Shown: positions 1 to 8,836 of the stretch, in pieces | How positions within the stretch are numbered: position 1 is the first letter of the stretch | Layout: each line of letters opens with the position of its first letter | NCBI RefSeq assembly: GCF_024055575.1 | Contig: NZ_JAMXOE010000010.1 | Coordinates: forward strand, 62,001-126,000 | Direction: 5' to 3' | Length of the DNA stretch: 64,000 nucleotides | From: Mucilaginibacter flavidus | GTDB lineage: Bacteria; Bacteroidota; Bacteroidia; Sphingobacteriales; Sphingobacteriaceae | Notes under the pieces: model-generated | What the model was told of the DNA's origin: nothing | What the model saw: only the letters and a program-made list of their open reading frames with translations | The model's database searches: none | Made by a program: the position numbers and the translations under genes

Positions 1-765
1 TTTTGCAAAGTATAAATACTGTAATGCTTTATAATCCTGGTTCAGCCCGTTTGTACCGGGTGGGTTTAACAACGCCAGGTTGCCGTTTTTAACACTAATG
101 CCTGATCCATTGATCAATGGAATCATCCCGGCCGGCGTGTTGACCAAATTGCCTTTACTATCTTTTACTGTAGCAGGCACATTGGCTGGTGTATAATAGG
201 TGCCGTTGTAATTTATTGCGTCGCTATTTTGATTAAAAGCGCCGCCTAAATCAACTAGCCAGCCGCTTTGAATAAGTTTTAGTACAATGGCATCATGGCG
301 GCGGGCTTGCTGCAGCCAGTCCGACGGGCCCAGCAGGTGCTCATCGTCGTAGGTAATTTCCTGGCGGCCTATTTTAATGGCGAAATAATCGAACGGCGAT
401 TTTTTAAAGGAAGTGTCTTTTTTGTTAGAGAGGATAATTTCGGCCCAGGCTTCGTGCAAACTTAAACGGCTGCCATCGTTTACAGTTATAGTGGAAGCAT
501 CCTGCCCCCAAAGCCGCACATCCTGGATAGAAGTTTGAAAAATAAGGTGGCTCCACTTATAGTTGAGCGTCAGCCGCGTTCGCTGGGAAATAAAGGCGGC
601 ATCTTTGTTACCGAGGGTTTGCAGTGTGACGTAACCGTCGCGCAATTCGCCCCGGGGGCGTAGCTGCCCGGTGATTGTTAATTGCGCCCTGGCCGTAAGC
701 GCGGCCAGGCTGAAGCACGACACAAAAAGAACAACCCTGCATTGTTTAAATACATTTTTGTACAT
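1..765 (-). CDS. Alginate-export-type outer-membrane porin, N-terminal part
   Basis: The frame is open from an ATG at 763-765 to the window edge (255 codons), so the C-terminus lies outside. It starts with a signal peptide (MYKNVFKQCRVVLFVSCFSL, ending near ARAQ), followed by amphipathic strands with motifs such as LRPRGELRDGY, RTRLTLNY and IKIGRQEITYDDEHLLGPSDW. These resemble the alginate-export (AlgE-like) beta-barrel family, which in Bacteroidota often sits in nitrate/nitrite assimilation clusters. The neighbouring nirBD genes suggest a channel for nitrogen oxyanions or a related solute, but this is inference from position. Family call moderate; substrate unknown. Confidence 0.7.
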   Translation of the reverse strand, partial: MYKNVFKQCRVVLFVSCFSLAALTARAQLTITGQLRPRGELRDGYVTLQTLGNKDAAFISQRTRLTLNYKWSHLIFQTSIQDVRLWGQDASTITVNDGSRLSLHEAWAEIILSNKKDTSFKKSPFDYFAIKIGRQEITYDDEHLLGPSDWLQQARRHDAIVLKLIQSGWLVDLGGAFNQNSDAINYNGTYYTPANVPATVKDSKGNLVNTPAGMIPLINGSGISVKNGNLALLNPPGTNGLNQDYKALQYLYFAK

Positions 766-809
766 TTGGTAAGGTTTTTTAATTTGTTAAAGCAATTGAA
801 AACTGATAA

Positions 810-849
810 CCCTGCCCGGGAATGCGACCTCCCGGCGGGGCTTTTTTTT
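810..849 (+). terminator. GC-rich hairpin followed by T8
   Basis: The arms CCCTGCCCGGGA (810-821) and TCCCGGCGGGGC (830-841) pair with one mismatch and one bulge around a short loop, and eight T follow on the plus strand (842-849). It looks like an intrinsic terminator reading rightwards, yet no plus-strand gene precedes it. It lies in the 5' leader of the minus-strand porin, so it may instead block antisense transcription or act as a leader structure for the porin mRNA. Confidence 0.5.
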
Positions 850-1227
850 GAGTGATAATTCTTATTTCTCTGTCATTGTTAGTTATTTTATTAATTAGGT
901 AACTAATACATGTTTTATTTCCATAAATATAGCCATTTTAATAAAAACATCGAAATAAAAATCAAATTTCGAGTTTTTTTATGATTAATATTAGATAGTA
1001 GTGTTTTTTTAATAAAAAATTAACAATAAATTATTTAAAACACTCAATAATTCCATTTTAATAATTTTTTTAATCTAAATAGTCTTATTTAAATCATTTA
1101 TTTTTAAAAACTTAAAGATTAAATTCAATTATTTGATGATTTATTCCATATTTGTTTGAAAATAACGGTGCGTTATTTGATTTTGTTCCTGTAAAAATTA
1201 CTTTTATTCTATAAGTGATATAAAAAA
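850..1227. other. AT-rich divergent intergenic region
   Basis: No coding frame is supported here. The stretch is very AT-rich with long A and T runs and separates the divergent porin and Crp/Fnr genes, so it should hold both promoters. The 7-bp arms TTAGTTA (879-885) and TAACTAA (900-906) form an inverted repeat that could be chance in such DNA. The stronger palindrome at 1160-1178 is listed separately. Confidence 0.5.
1160..1178. promoter_or_regulatory. Perfect 8-3-8 palindrome upstream of the Crp/Fnr gene
   Basis: AAATAACG-GTG-CGTTATTT is a perfect inverted repeat with a 3-bp centre, placed about 50 bp before the start codon of the Crp/Fnr-type regulator. Its size and position fit an operator for a dimeric regulator, possibly autoregulation by the adjacent Crp/Fnr protein. 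The site sequence is seen directly; the binding protein is inference. Confidence 0.45.
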
Positions 1228-1938
1228 TTGAAAGAAGTTAAAAATATTAAGAAAAATAGTCCCCTTTGCGATGCCCGCACGTGTTTTATGTGTAAAAATT
1301 GCATGGAAGAATGGCATCCTGCTATTTGCGCCAATAAAATCAATATCAAATTAAAAAAAGGGGAGGTGTTATTTAATGAAGGAGATCCGGTTAGTGGTAT
1401 CTATTTTGTGTATAGCGGCGTTATTAAAGTATACAAACAATGGGACGATGATAAGGAGCTGATAATCCGCTTTGCCGAAAACGGCGCCATTTTAGGTCAT
1501 CGCGGCATAGGGCCAAATCTTAATTATCCTATTTCGGCAGCGGCGCTTGAGCCGTCAGTGGTCTGCTACGTGAGCATGAAATTTTTTGAAAGTACATTAA
1601 AGGTAAATGGTGAACTTACCTACCAACTGGTTAATTTCTTTGCCAGCGAACTGCGTAAATCTGAACGCCGCATGCGCGACCTCGCGCACATGTCTGTTAA
1701 GGGCCGGGTTGCCGGCGCATTGATAAAACTACAGAAGCAATTCGGAACAACCACCGACGGTTTTATTAATATTACCCTGAGTCGCCAGGACCTGGCATCA
1801 TTCGCCGGTGCTACTTACGAAACCGTTTTCAGGGTTATCAATGAATTGGTGCAGGAGCAGAGTATCAGGCTATCGGGAAAAAGTATTGCTATTAATAATC
1901 CCGATGCCCTTGCTGCTTTGCGGCAACATAATAAGTGA
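1228..1938 (+). CDS. Crp/Fnr family regulator with Cys-rich N-terminus
   Basis: A 236-residue regulator with a cyclic-nucleotide-binding-like beta-roll (about 40-150) and a C-terminal Crp-type helix-turn-helix (LSRQDLASFAGATYETVFRV, about 184-203). Cysteines at 14, 19, 22, 25 and 34 precede the beta-roll, like the cluster that holds an Fe-S centre in FNR, though the spacing differs. The start is TTG at 1228, because an in-frame TGA lies at 1216-1218 and the next in-frame ATG would fall inside the Cys region. It sits between a porin and nirDB, so it probably controls nitrite assimilation in response to oxygen, NO or nitrite. The ligand is not known. Confidence 0.85.
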   Translation: MKEVKNIKKNSPLCDARTCFMCKNCMEEWHPAICANKINIKLKKGEVLFNEGDPVSGIYFVYSGVIKVYKQWDDDKELIIRFAENGAILGHRGIGPNLNYPISAAALEPSVVCYVSMKFFESTLKVNGELTYQLVNFFASELRKSERRMRDLAHMSVKGRVAGALIKLQKQFGTTTDGFINITLSRQDLASFAGATYETVFRVINELVQEQSIRLSGKSIAINNPDALAALRQHNK

Positions 1939-1945
1939 TCTTAAC

Positions 1946-2296
1946 TTATGCCACGCCAACGTACACCATTCCATCAGTAACCCTAACCGGGTATGTTTTT
2001 ATTTTGTAATCATCGCCGCTTAGGCACTCGCCGCTTAGCAGTGAGAACGTTTTTTTATGAAACGGACAGGCTACCTTGGGTTCGCAAGCATCGCCGGCGC
2101 TTCCTATCATTCCACGCGATAACGACATTTGTTGTTTATGCGGGCATAGGTTTTGCGTGGCATACCATTCACCGCGCCTGCTGAAATTGTATATCGCAAT
2201 TTGCTCGTGGCCATGCTTCATGCAAACGCCGCCATTTTCGGGTACATCATCAACGTAACACGCCAGTACCCATTCTATATCTATTATTGTTTCCAT
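1946..2296 (-). CDS. nirD: Nitrite reductase (NADH) small subunit, Rieske type
   Basis: This 116-residue protein has a Rieske-like fold with the iron-sulfur ligand pattern C51-P-H53 and C77-P-F-H80, so the ligands are conserved. NirD partners NirB in cytoplasmic assimilatory reduction of nitrite to ammonium. It lies 97 bp downstream of nirB on the same strand, consistent with a nirBD operon, and converges on the Crp/Fnr gene, whose stop codon is 7 bp away. Confidence 0.92.
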   Translation of the reverse strand: METIIDIEWVLACYVDDVPENGGVCMKHGHEQIAIYNFSRRGEWYATQNLCPHKQQMSLSRGMIGSAGDACEPKVACPFHKKTFSLLSGECLSGDDYKIKTYPVRVTDGMVYVGVA

Positions 2297-2393
2297 AATT
2301 TTTTATTTTTAGTCCGAAAGTCCGCATAGGTCGGGAAATTCGGAAGATTTAGCTTTTTATAACTGTTACATAAATTCAACTTCCGGACTCCTC

Positions 2394-4883
2394 TTACCAC
2401 ACGGCTTTTACCTGTTCGCGCATTCCCTCAAACTTTACTGTAGGGTCTTTTTCGCCGGGTGCGTTTACGAAGTGGGTAAAACGGCTGCGTAGTGCCGGAT
2501 TGTTTACAACTTCTTTCCATTCACAATGGAAGCTGTCAACCAGCAATTGCATTTCTTCTTCCAACTGCTCCGCTATGCCCAAGCTGTCATTTATTATTAC
2601 ATTTTTCAGGTAGCTCATGCCGCCTTCCATTTTATTTAACCACGTAGCAGTACGTGTAAGCGGGTCGGCGGTTTTAATATAAAACATCAGGAAGCGGTCG
2701 AGGTATTTGATCAGTATTTTATTGTCTATGTCGGCTGCTAATAGTTGTGCGTGCTGTGGCTTAGAGCCGCCGTTGCCGCATATGTAAAGGTTCCAGCCTT
2801 TTTCTGTAGCTATAATGCCAAAATCCTTACTTTGGGCTTCGGCGCATTCGCGGATGCAGCCACTTACCCCGCCTTTTAGTTTATGCGGAGATCGCAGTCC
2901 CTTATATCGTTCCTCTATCTCAATTGCAAATGATACGCTATCATGCAGGCCGAACCTGCACCAGGTACTGCCCACGCAGCTTTTAACCGTACGCAGGGCC
3001 TTGCCATAAGCATGGCCGCTTTCAAAGCCGGCATCAATCAGCTCTTCCCAAATCAGCGGCAGGTCGCTTACGTGTGCGCCGAACAGGTCGATACGCTGGC
3101 CGCCGGTTATTTTAGTGTAAAGCCCGTATTTCTGGGCTACCTGGCCTATTGTTATTAATTTTTCAGGTGTAATTTCGCCGCCTGGTATCCGCGGCACTAC
3201 TGAATAAGTGCCACCCTTTTGAATATTGGCCAGGTAGCGGTCATTGCTATCCTGGATGGTATCCTGCTTAACAATCAGGTCGTTCCATAAGCTGGAGAGG
3301 ATGCTGGCCACCAATGGTTTGCACGTTTCGCAGCCATCACCCTTGCCGAAATGATCGAGCACAAGGTCGTAGTTTTTTAGTTTGTTGATCTTCACCAGGT
3401 CATACAATTCCTGTCGCGCGTAATCGAAGTGCTCGCACACCACGTTTTTAATGTACTGGCCGTTGGCTTTCATGGTGCCAGCCAGCAAATCTTTCACCAT
3501 CGGCATGCAGCCACCGCAGCCTGTGCCGGCTTTTGTGCATTTCTTTATGGTATCCAAACTCGTTGCGCCATCGTTAACCACGCCACAGATAGTGCCTTTG
3601 CTCACTGCCTCGCACGAGCATATTAATGCATCATCGGGCAAACTCATCACGCCGGCACCCTCGCTTTGTTCGCCACCGCGCAATCCCAGTATCATATCTT
3701 CGGGGTTAGGCGGCAGGGCGATTTTATTATTTACTGTTTGCAGCAGCATGTTATAGGCATCGGCATCGCCAACCAGGATGCCGCCCAAAAGCAGTTTGCC
3801 ATCATTGCTGATATTGATCCGTTTGTAAACACCCTTATGTGTATCCTCAAATACAATAGTGCGGCAAGCCGGTTCGGTAATAAAGGCATCGCCAAGACTG
3901 GCCACATCTACACCTATCAGCTTTAGCTTGGTACTCATGTCGAAGCTATGGAAGGTCTTGTCGGCGCCCATTAATTGCGCGACTACCACTTCGGCCATTT
4001 CATAGCCGGGGGCAACAAGTCCATAAATCACATTGTCAAACAGCGCGCATTCGCCTATTGCAAAAATGGAGTTGTCGCTGGTTTGCATGCGTCCGTTCAC
4101 CATAATGCCGCCACGGGTGCCTACCTGTAGGCCGGCCAGCTTTGCCAGTTCATCACGAGGGCGGATGCCCGCCGATATCACCAGCATGTCTACAGCCAAT
4201 AGCGTATCGTCATTAAATTGGAGCGCTTCTATTTTATGGTCGCCGGCAATGCAGGCAGTGCTTTTATTTAAGTGGATGTTTAAGCCCAGGGCGCTCAACT
4301 TCGACTGCAGCATTGCGCTGCCCGCAGCGTCAATTTGCCGGGGCATTAAGCGAGGAGCGAATTCAATTACGTGTGTTTGTTTGATGCCAAGGTCAATTAA
4401 TGCCTTAGCTGCTTCGAGGCCCAAAAGTCCGCCACCCATTACCGCTCCATTTTTAGCATTGATAGCATAAGCTTTTATTAGCTCGAGATCTTCGATGGTG
4501 CGATAAACAAATACGCCTCCTTTTTCGATGCCCGGAATGTCGGGCACAAAGGCCGACGAGCCGGTGGCCAGTACCAGGTAATCATATCCAAGGGTCACAC
4601 CTTTTAAAGAGTGGATAGTTTTATTGACTCGATTTATTTCCTGGATGGGATCGTCGAGGTGCAGTTGAATGTTGTTGTCGGTATACCATGATGCGGATGA
4701 CATGGATAAGTCGTCTGCGGATTTACCGGCAAAATATTCGCTCAGGTGAACACGATCATAGGCGCGGCGCGGTTCTTCGCCAAAAACAATAATATTAAAG
4801 GCTGACGATTTAGCTACCAGTTTCTCGCAAAACTTGTATCCCACCATACCGTTGCCAACAACTATAATGGTTGGTTTTGACAT
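2394..4883 (-). CDS. nirB: Nitrite reductase (NADH) large subunit
   Basis: At 829 residues this is a full-length NirB, which reduces nitrite to ammonium with NAD(P)H. The order is an FAD/NAD(P) pyridine nucleotide-disulfide reductase module (about 4-300, starting IIVVGNGMVGYKF), a BFD-type [2Fe-2S] domain (CSCEAV near 421 and CTKAGTGCGGC near 446-456), a second BFD-like segment with GDGCETCKP (about 490-545), and the siroheme/[4Fe-4S] module with CVGSTWC near 634 and GCIRECAEA near 674. The four siroheme-cluster cysteines are present. It is transcribed divergently from cobA, which makes its siroheme precursor. Confidence 0.96.
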   Translation of the reverse strand: MSKPTIIVVGNGMVGYKFCEKLVAKSSAFNIIVFGEEPRRAYDRVHLSEYFAGKSADDLSMSSASWYTDNNIQLHLDDPIQEINRVNKTIHSLKGVTLGYDYLVLATGSSAFVPDIPGIEKGGVFVYRTIEDLELIKAYAINAKNGAVMGGGLLGLEAAKALIDLGIKQTHVIEFAPRLMPRQIDAAGSAMLQSKLSALGLNIHLNKSTACIAGDHKIEALQFNDDTLLAVDMLVISAGIRPRDELAKLAGLQVGTRGGIMVNGRMQTSDNSIFAIGECALFDNVIYGLVAPGYEMAEVVVAQLMGADKTFHSFDMSTKLKLIGVDVASLGDAFITEPACRTIVFEDTHKGVYKRINISNDGKLLLGGILVGDADAYNMLLQTVNNKIALPPNPEDMILGLRGGEQSEGAGVMSLPDDALICSCEAVSKGTICGVVNDGATSLDTIKKCTKAGTGCGGCMPMVKDLLAGTMKANGQYIKNVVCEHFDYARQELYDLVKINKLKNYDLVLDHFGKGDGCETCKPLVASILSSLWNDLIVKQDTIQDSNDRYLANIQKGGTYSVVPRIPGGEITPEKLITIGQVAQKYGLYTKITGGQRIDLFGAHVSDLPLIWEELIDAGFESGHAYGKALRTVKSCVGSTWCRFGLHDSVSFAIEIEERYKGLRSPHKLKGGVSGCIRECAEAQSKDFGIIATEKGWNLYICGNGGSKPQHAQLLAADIDNKILIKYLDRFLMFYIKTADPLTRTATWLNKMEGGMSYLKNVIINDSLGIAEQLEEEMQLLVDSFHCEWKEVVNNPALRSRFTHFVNAPGEKDPTVKFEGMREQVKAVW

Positions 4884-5190
4884 AACAGATCTTTTAAATG
4901 TTAAAGCAATTTTCTAACATAAACACATCTAATTTGCGACCAAATGCATTTATAGTAACAATTATAACCATTTATCTGATTGAAATAACAATAGTTACTG
5001 TTAAATTTTGATTTTTTTCTTAATTTTTATGATTTTGACAATATTTTATCAATATAAAACGCAATTTTTATCAAATTTTTATTAAAAAAATCAGTTATTA
5101 ATCCGAAATTTGATATCAACTATAAAAAATAGCTTTATATAATTAATACAAAAGCTTTATTTATTTAATTTTTGACTTTTAACTAAAAAA
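4884..5190. promoter_or_regulatory. nirB-cobA divergent promoter region with TAACA/TGTTA palindrome
   Basis: This 307-bp AT-rich region separates divergent nirB and cobA and contains no gene. The clearest site is 4986-5003, TAACAATAGTTACTGTTA, with 5-bp outer arms TAACA and TGTTA around 8 bp and partial inner symmetry. It lies about 100 bp upstream of nirB. Another AT-rich inverted repeat, TTTTAT-CAAT-ATAAAA, lies further towards cobA. A Crp/Fnr dimer is a reasonable binder given the regulator encoded next door; this is inference. Confidence 0.45.
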
Positions 5191-5934
5191 ATGGCCGATA
5201 ATCCCATAGTTCCTGAGTTGATTGTAATGGGCGCAGGTCCCGGTGATCCGGAATTGATAACTGTTAAAGGTCAGCGCATATTACGGCAGGCCGATGTGGT
5301 GCTTTACGACAACCTGGCCAATAAAGAGCTATTAAGCCTCACCAAAGCCGACTGCGAAACGATATATGTAGGTAAGCAGCCTTACGGCGAGTATACTACG
5401 CAAGAAGCTATACACGAAATGATAGCTCATTACGCTTTTGCAAAAGGCAGGGTAGTGAGGTTGAAGGGTGGCGACCCTTTTATATTTGGGCGGGGATATG
5501 AGGAGATTATTTATGCACGGAGTTTAGGCATTAAAACACAGTTTATCCCCGGTATCAGCAGTATGCAGGCAGTTGGGTTGGAAGATATACCGCTTACACA
5601 CCGCTCGGTTAGTGAAGGGATATGGATAGTTACAGGGACAAAAAAAGACGGCGCCTTGTCGGCCGACCTGAAGCTGGCCATACAAAGTAAAGCAACCGTT
5701 GTGATTTATATGGGAATGAAAAAATTGCAGGATATAGCACAAACTTATATTGAGTCCGGAAACGGCAATTTCCCTGCCGCAATTATTCAACACGCTTCGC
5801 TTCCAAACCAAAAATCGGTGCGGGGGCTTGTTAAAGATTTGCCGGAAATGGCTGAAAGTAAGCATTTAACCTACCCTGCAATTATTATAATAGGAGAAGT
5901 AACCAACTTATACGAATTAAAAACAGAACAATGA
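5191..5934 (+). CDS. cobA: Uroporphyrinogen-III C-methyltransferase
   Basis: The 247-residue protein shows the SUMT/CobA signatures: the N-terminal GAGPGDPELITVKG loop (about 13-26), VVRLKGGDPFIFGRG (about 89-103) and IPGISSMQAVGLEDIPLTHR (about 119-138). It transfers two methyl groups from S-adenosylmethionine to uroporphyrinogen III to give precorrin-2, the precursor of siroheme. Divergence from nirB shows its job is to supply siroheme to nitrite reductase. No CysG-type oxidase/chelatase domain is fused, so that step must be encoded elsewhere. Confidence 0.94.
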   Translation: MADNPIVPELIVMGAGPGDPELITVKGQRILRQADVVLYDNLANKELLSLTKADCETIYVGKQPYGEYTTQEAIHEMIAHYAFAKGRVVRLKGGDPFIFGRGYEEIIYARSLGIKTQFIPGISSMQAVGLEDIPLTHRSVSEGIWIVTGTKKDGALSADLKLAIQSKATVVIYMGMKKLQDIAQTYIESGNGNFPAAIIQHASLPNQKSVRGLVKDLPEMAESKHLTYPAIIIIGEVTNLYELKTEQ

Positions 5935-6290
5935 AAATCAGGATAAAAGGAAACTCGCTGCGGTACAGGCTCACGAGGAGTGATGTGGACAAATTTTTAA
6001 CAGACGGATATATCGCAGAAACAACCGATTTTGGAATGCAAACGCTTGAATATGCGCTTCAGCAAAACCGGCTTAATAATTTATCAGCGATTTTTGAAGG
6101 CAATAAAATAACGGTATTTATGCCTAAAACGATGGCGCAGGAATGGTATGTAACTGATAGGGTAGGCTTCGAATGGAACGCCAACGGGCTGAATCTATTA
6201 GTTGAAAAGGATTTTAAATGTTTGGACGAGGTAGCAGAGGACCAGAGTGATAATTATCCAAACCCCTTGGCGAAATTCAGTAAAGTATAA
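5931..6290 (+). CDS. Small conserved protein linked to cobA
   Basis: The start overlaps the cobA stop as ATGA, so the two are almost certainly translationally coupled. The 119-residue product (MKIRIKGNSLRYRLTRSDVD at the N-terminus) has no signal peptide or membrane segment and is rich in beta-type sequence. I recall similar proteins (DUF7009-like) beside Bacteroidota nitrogen assimilation genes, but that assignment is uncertain. A role in siroheme or nitrite metabolism is inferred from the overlap only. Confidence 0.75.
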   Translation: MKIRIKGNSLRYRLTRSDVDKFLTDGYIAETTDFGMQTLEYALQQNRLNNLSAIFEGNKITVFMPKTMAQEWYVTDRVGFEWNANGLNLLVEKDFKCLDEVAEDQSDNYPNPLAKFSKV

Positions 6291-6343
6291 AATTGCGATA
6301 ATGAATTATTTATCGTGCAAAAAGACTCCTTGTTATCGTTTGA

Positions 6344-6715
6344 CTATTTGCCGGAATAGTGGGCTCTGACAGCGGTGATTTTACCGTCGGCGTTAAACTG
6401 CATGAATTCGGCGCTCATGGTATTGTTCACGCTTTCATAATACAAAACAATCGAACCGTGCCCCACCAGCACGTGGTGTAATTTAAACTCCAGATCCGGG
6501 TAGGCAGCCAGTCCTTTGGTGAAATATTCCTTTAAAGTTTGCTTATCGGTTATCCGGCCTTCCGGGTTGATATTTAGCTTCACAATAAGCGGCGAATAAA
6601 ATTCTATCACATCGGCATAGTGGCTCATAATCACATTAAGGTTATGGCTGTTCCATGCAGCCACCCATTCGCTGGCAAAATCCTGGTAAAAATTGTCGGG
6701 TGTCGTCATCGGCAT
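6344..6715 (-). CDS. SnoaL-like / NTF2-fold protein
   Basis: This 123-residue cytoplasmic protein has the SnoaL-like pattern: an N-terminal helix with WVAAWNSHNLNVIMSHYADV, a central FYSPL, and later strands LEFKLHHVLVGHGSIVLYYES and FMQFNADGKITAVRAHY. Such alpha+beta cone proteins are isomerases, hydrolases or uncharacterised binders. No substrate can be predicted. It converges with the cobA operon and diverges from the alpha/beta hydrolase gene. Confidence 0.75.
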   Translation of the reverse strand: MPMTTPDNFYQDFASEWVAAWNSHNLNVIMSHYADVIEFYSPLIVKLNINPEGRITDKQTLKEYFTKGLAAYPDLEFKLHHVLVGHGSIVLYYESVNNTMSAEFMQFNADGKITAVRAHYSGK

Positions 6716-6800
6716 TTACATATATGAATACATAAAGAAAAGGAAATTTATATATATAACGATGATGCTTTTTTATGCTAACTTTTGGCGCTGAAAGCGA

Positions 6801-7622
6801 ATGGAAAATTTAAAGTTTCGAAAAGGTAGTGTAAAGTCGGTCGACGGGGCGGAAATTGGGTATTATAGCCTTGGCAGTGGTCCCGGGTTGGTTGTAGTTC
6901 ATGGATCATTACGCTCAGCTGCTGATTACGAAGTGCTTGGCGAATGTTTAGCAGATACGTTTACGGTTAATATTGTTAACCGGCGTGGTAGGGGCAACAG
7001 CGGGCCGCAGGGTAATGATTACTCTTTTGAAAAGGAAGTTGCCGATGTTACCGCCGTATTAAAAGAGACAGGTTCATCATTATTATTTGGGCATAGCTAT
7101 GGCGGCACTGTGGCATTGGAAGTTGCTTTAAATAATTACACCCTGCAAAAGCTGGCGGTTTATGAACCCGCAATATCGATCAAAAACTCTATCCCAATAA
7201 ATACATTGCCCGAAATCGAAGCGGCTTTGATGGTTCAGGACTATAAAAAAGCATTTGCCGGTATAATGAATGTTGTGAGTAACGGCACCATCCCCGAAAA
7301 TCAGTTGCCTGATTTTGCGCTTGCCATGAGCCGTTACCCAATATGGTCCTACCTGTGCTTGCTGCTTGAAACAGCTCCCGCTGAAATTATTGCTGTACAC
7401 AATGCCGACAATAGTTATCCTAAATACAGCGCCATCAAAGTCCCCACATTGTTCTTAAATGGCAGTAAAAGCCCCCCGCAGCTTGCGATACAAACAGCTA
7501 TGCTTGCAGGTGAACTGCCCAATAGCAAAATAATACAAATTGAAGGCGCCAGGCATAGCGGGCCTGACATAGATGCGCCTATGGAGATAGCAAATGAGTT
7601 AAAGGGGTGGTTTAGGCACTAA
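6801..7622 (+). CDS. Alpha/beta hydrolase
   Basis: The 273-residue protein has an alpha/beta hydrolase core: VVVHGSLRSAADY (oxyanion region, about 32-44), NRRGRGNSG, the nucleophile elbow GHSYGG (about 97-102, Ser99), an acid probably near the strand PTLFLNGSKSPP, and the catalytic His in EGARHSGPD near 253. There is no signal peptide, so it is probably cytoplasmic. Substrate unknown; esterase or haloperoxidase-like activity is possible. Confidence 0.85.
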   Translation: MENLKFRKGSVKSVDGAEIGYYSLGSGPGLVVVHGSLRSAADYEVLGECLADTFTVNIVNRRGRGNSGPQGNDYSFEKEVADVTAVLKETGSSLLFGHSYGGTVALEVALNNYTLQKLAVYEPAISIKNSIPINTLPEIEAALMVQDYKKAFAGIMNVVSNGTIPENQLPDFALAMSRYPIWSYLCLLLETAPAEIIAVHNADNSYPKYSAIKVPTLFLNGSKSPPQLAIQTAMLAGELPNSKIIQIEGARHSGPDIDAPMEIANELKGWFRH

Positions 7623-7682
7623 CCTGAGTTGACGGAACGCAGCTAAAAATAAGTGTGCTACTAAAACAACTAAACAGCTTAC

Positions 7683-8234
7683 CTATAACAAGCCTTTCTC
7701 AATAATCTCTATCGCCATTTTCCACAAACTCTTATCTCCGTCAACCATTCCTTTAAGCAGTAATTTCTTTTTTCTAAGATATTCTATTGCGTGCTCCTGG
7801 TCGTACTTTATCACCAATGGCATGTTATCAATCAGGTCGCAATATTTAACCGTTTGTGCGCCGGGGCTAATGGTCATCAATCGACGTGCTTCTTTTTCTT
7901 TACGTTCTATCCGGCTTAAACCTGGATATGCGGACGATTTGAAAATATCGGTAAGTTCAACAACGCGTACTGTAATATAATTTGCCTCCATATCGTTGTA
8001 CCCAAACCCCAGCAGGGCCTCGAATAGTTCATTATGGGTAACCGCAGTGTCCTCTAAAATATCATGGCAGAGGCCGATTTCGTAGCCCATAAGGGTGGCT
8101 GGCCTCGCCATTACTGCCACAGTCTCCAGGTGAATAAAATAAGGGTCACCGGTATATTTCTTCGTTTGCCCATTATGTTTTTTTGCAACCCACTGCGTGA
8201 GTAGCTCAGCCGGTTCTTTTGTGCGATTGGTCAT
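7683..8234 (-). CDS. HD-family hydrolase, RelA/SpoT-hydrolase-like
   Basis: The 183-residue protein resembles the small (p)ppGpp hydrolase-type HD domain: HNGQTKKYTGDPYFIH (about 20-35), GLCHDILEDTAVT (about 53-65; HD and ED motifs) and VKYCDLIDNMP (about 129-139), corresponding to the family's final Asp motif. Metal ligands appear present, so phosphohydrolase activity is plausible. There is no synthetase domain. The exact nucleotide substrate is not evident. Confidence 0.75.
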   Translation of the reverse strand: MTNRTKEPAELLTQWVAKKHNGQTKKYTGDPYFIHLETVAVMARPATLMGYEIGLCHDILEDTAVTHNELFEALLGFGYNDMEANYITVRVVELTDIFKSSAYPGLSRIERKEKEARRLMTISPGAQTVKYCDLIDNMPLVIKYDQEHAIEYLRKKKLLLKGMVDGDKSLWKMAIEIIEKGLL

Positions 8235-8248
8235 ATCTTTTTTAATAT

Positions 8249-8836
8249 TTAACCGGCGTTTTCAATTTTATCCAGTTTAAAATAACCAAGATGAATCCGG
8301 TCTTCCTCCAAACCCATAGCGGGTGTTAGCAAAATATTGTAATTTTCTTTTAAACCAGGTGCCAGTATATCTTCCACACGGTAAATGTCGTCAACATCAA
8401 TGCCGTACTTCTCATCGATATGTGAGCCGGCACCTTTAATAGTGTTAGTTTTAAAGAATACCGTTTTCTTTGCATGCTGAATTGCATGGGCCCGGTCTTC
8501 GTGAACGCTCAAAACAGTATAGTGCTGTTCCTCCAGTTTGCCCGATTGGTACCCGCCCAGGTTGATAAAGAATAGCTTTTTCTGCGATACTGCGAGGTTC
8601 TCCTGCTTCAAAACTACTTTAACCGAGTAGCCACCTACCTGGGTTATTTCGCGCCACCCATCCAGGTGAATGCTGTTTCCTGCTTCAGGCCAGAAAGCGC
8701 GTATTGAGGGTACAAGGTCTTTTAAACTCCCGGCAATACCAAAAAAATAATCATGTTGCTCTACATTCCTGTTTGGTGCTTTTGAGCCCAGCAACAACAT
8801 GTACAATTTATATTCAGGCGGCTGTTGATGATTCAT
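8249..8836 (-). CDS. DUF1543 domain protein
   Basis: The protein shows DUF1543-like features near its start (MLLLGSKAPNRNVEQHDYFF and IRAFWPEAGNSIHLDGW), with a second half-repeat GSHIDEKYGIDVDDIYRVED. The chosen start is ATG 8834-8836 (MNHQQPPEYKLYMLLLG); an upstream in-frame ATG at 8890 would only add residues inside the preceding gene. The selected start overlaps the FAD protein gene by 23 bp, suggesting translational coupling. Function unknown. Confidence 0.75.
   Translation of the reverse strand: MNHQQPPEYKLYMLLLGSKAPNRNVEQHDYFFGIAGSLKDLVPSIRAFWPEAGNSIHLDGWREITQVGGYSVKVVLKQENLAVSQKKLFFINLGGYQSGKLEEQHYTVLSVHEDRAHAIQHAKKTVFFKTNTIKGAGSHIDEKYGIDVDDIYRVEDILAPGLKENYNILLTPAMGLEEDRIHLGYFKLDKIENAG

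Noticed and set aside
4033..4470. 145-aa frame antisense to nirB
   Set aside because: It lies wholly inside nirB on the other strand, with low-complexity Ser/Pro/Met-rich composition; it is a shadow of the conserved gene.
1..6290. Nitrate reductase and nitrate transporter genes expected with nirBD
   Set aside because: None is present in this window; they may lie to the left of the porin gene, but this cannot be seen.
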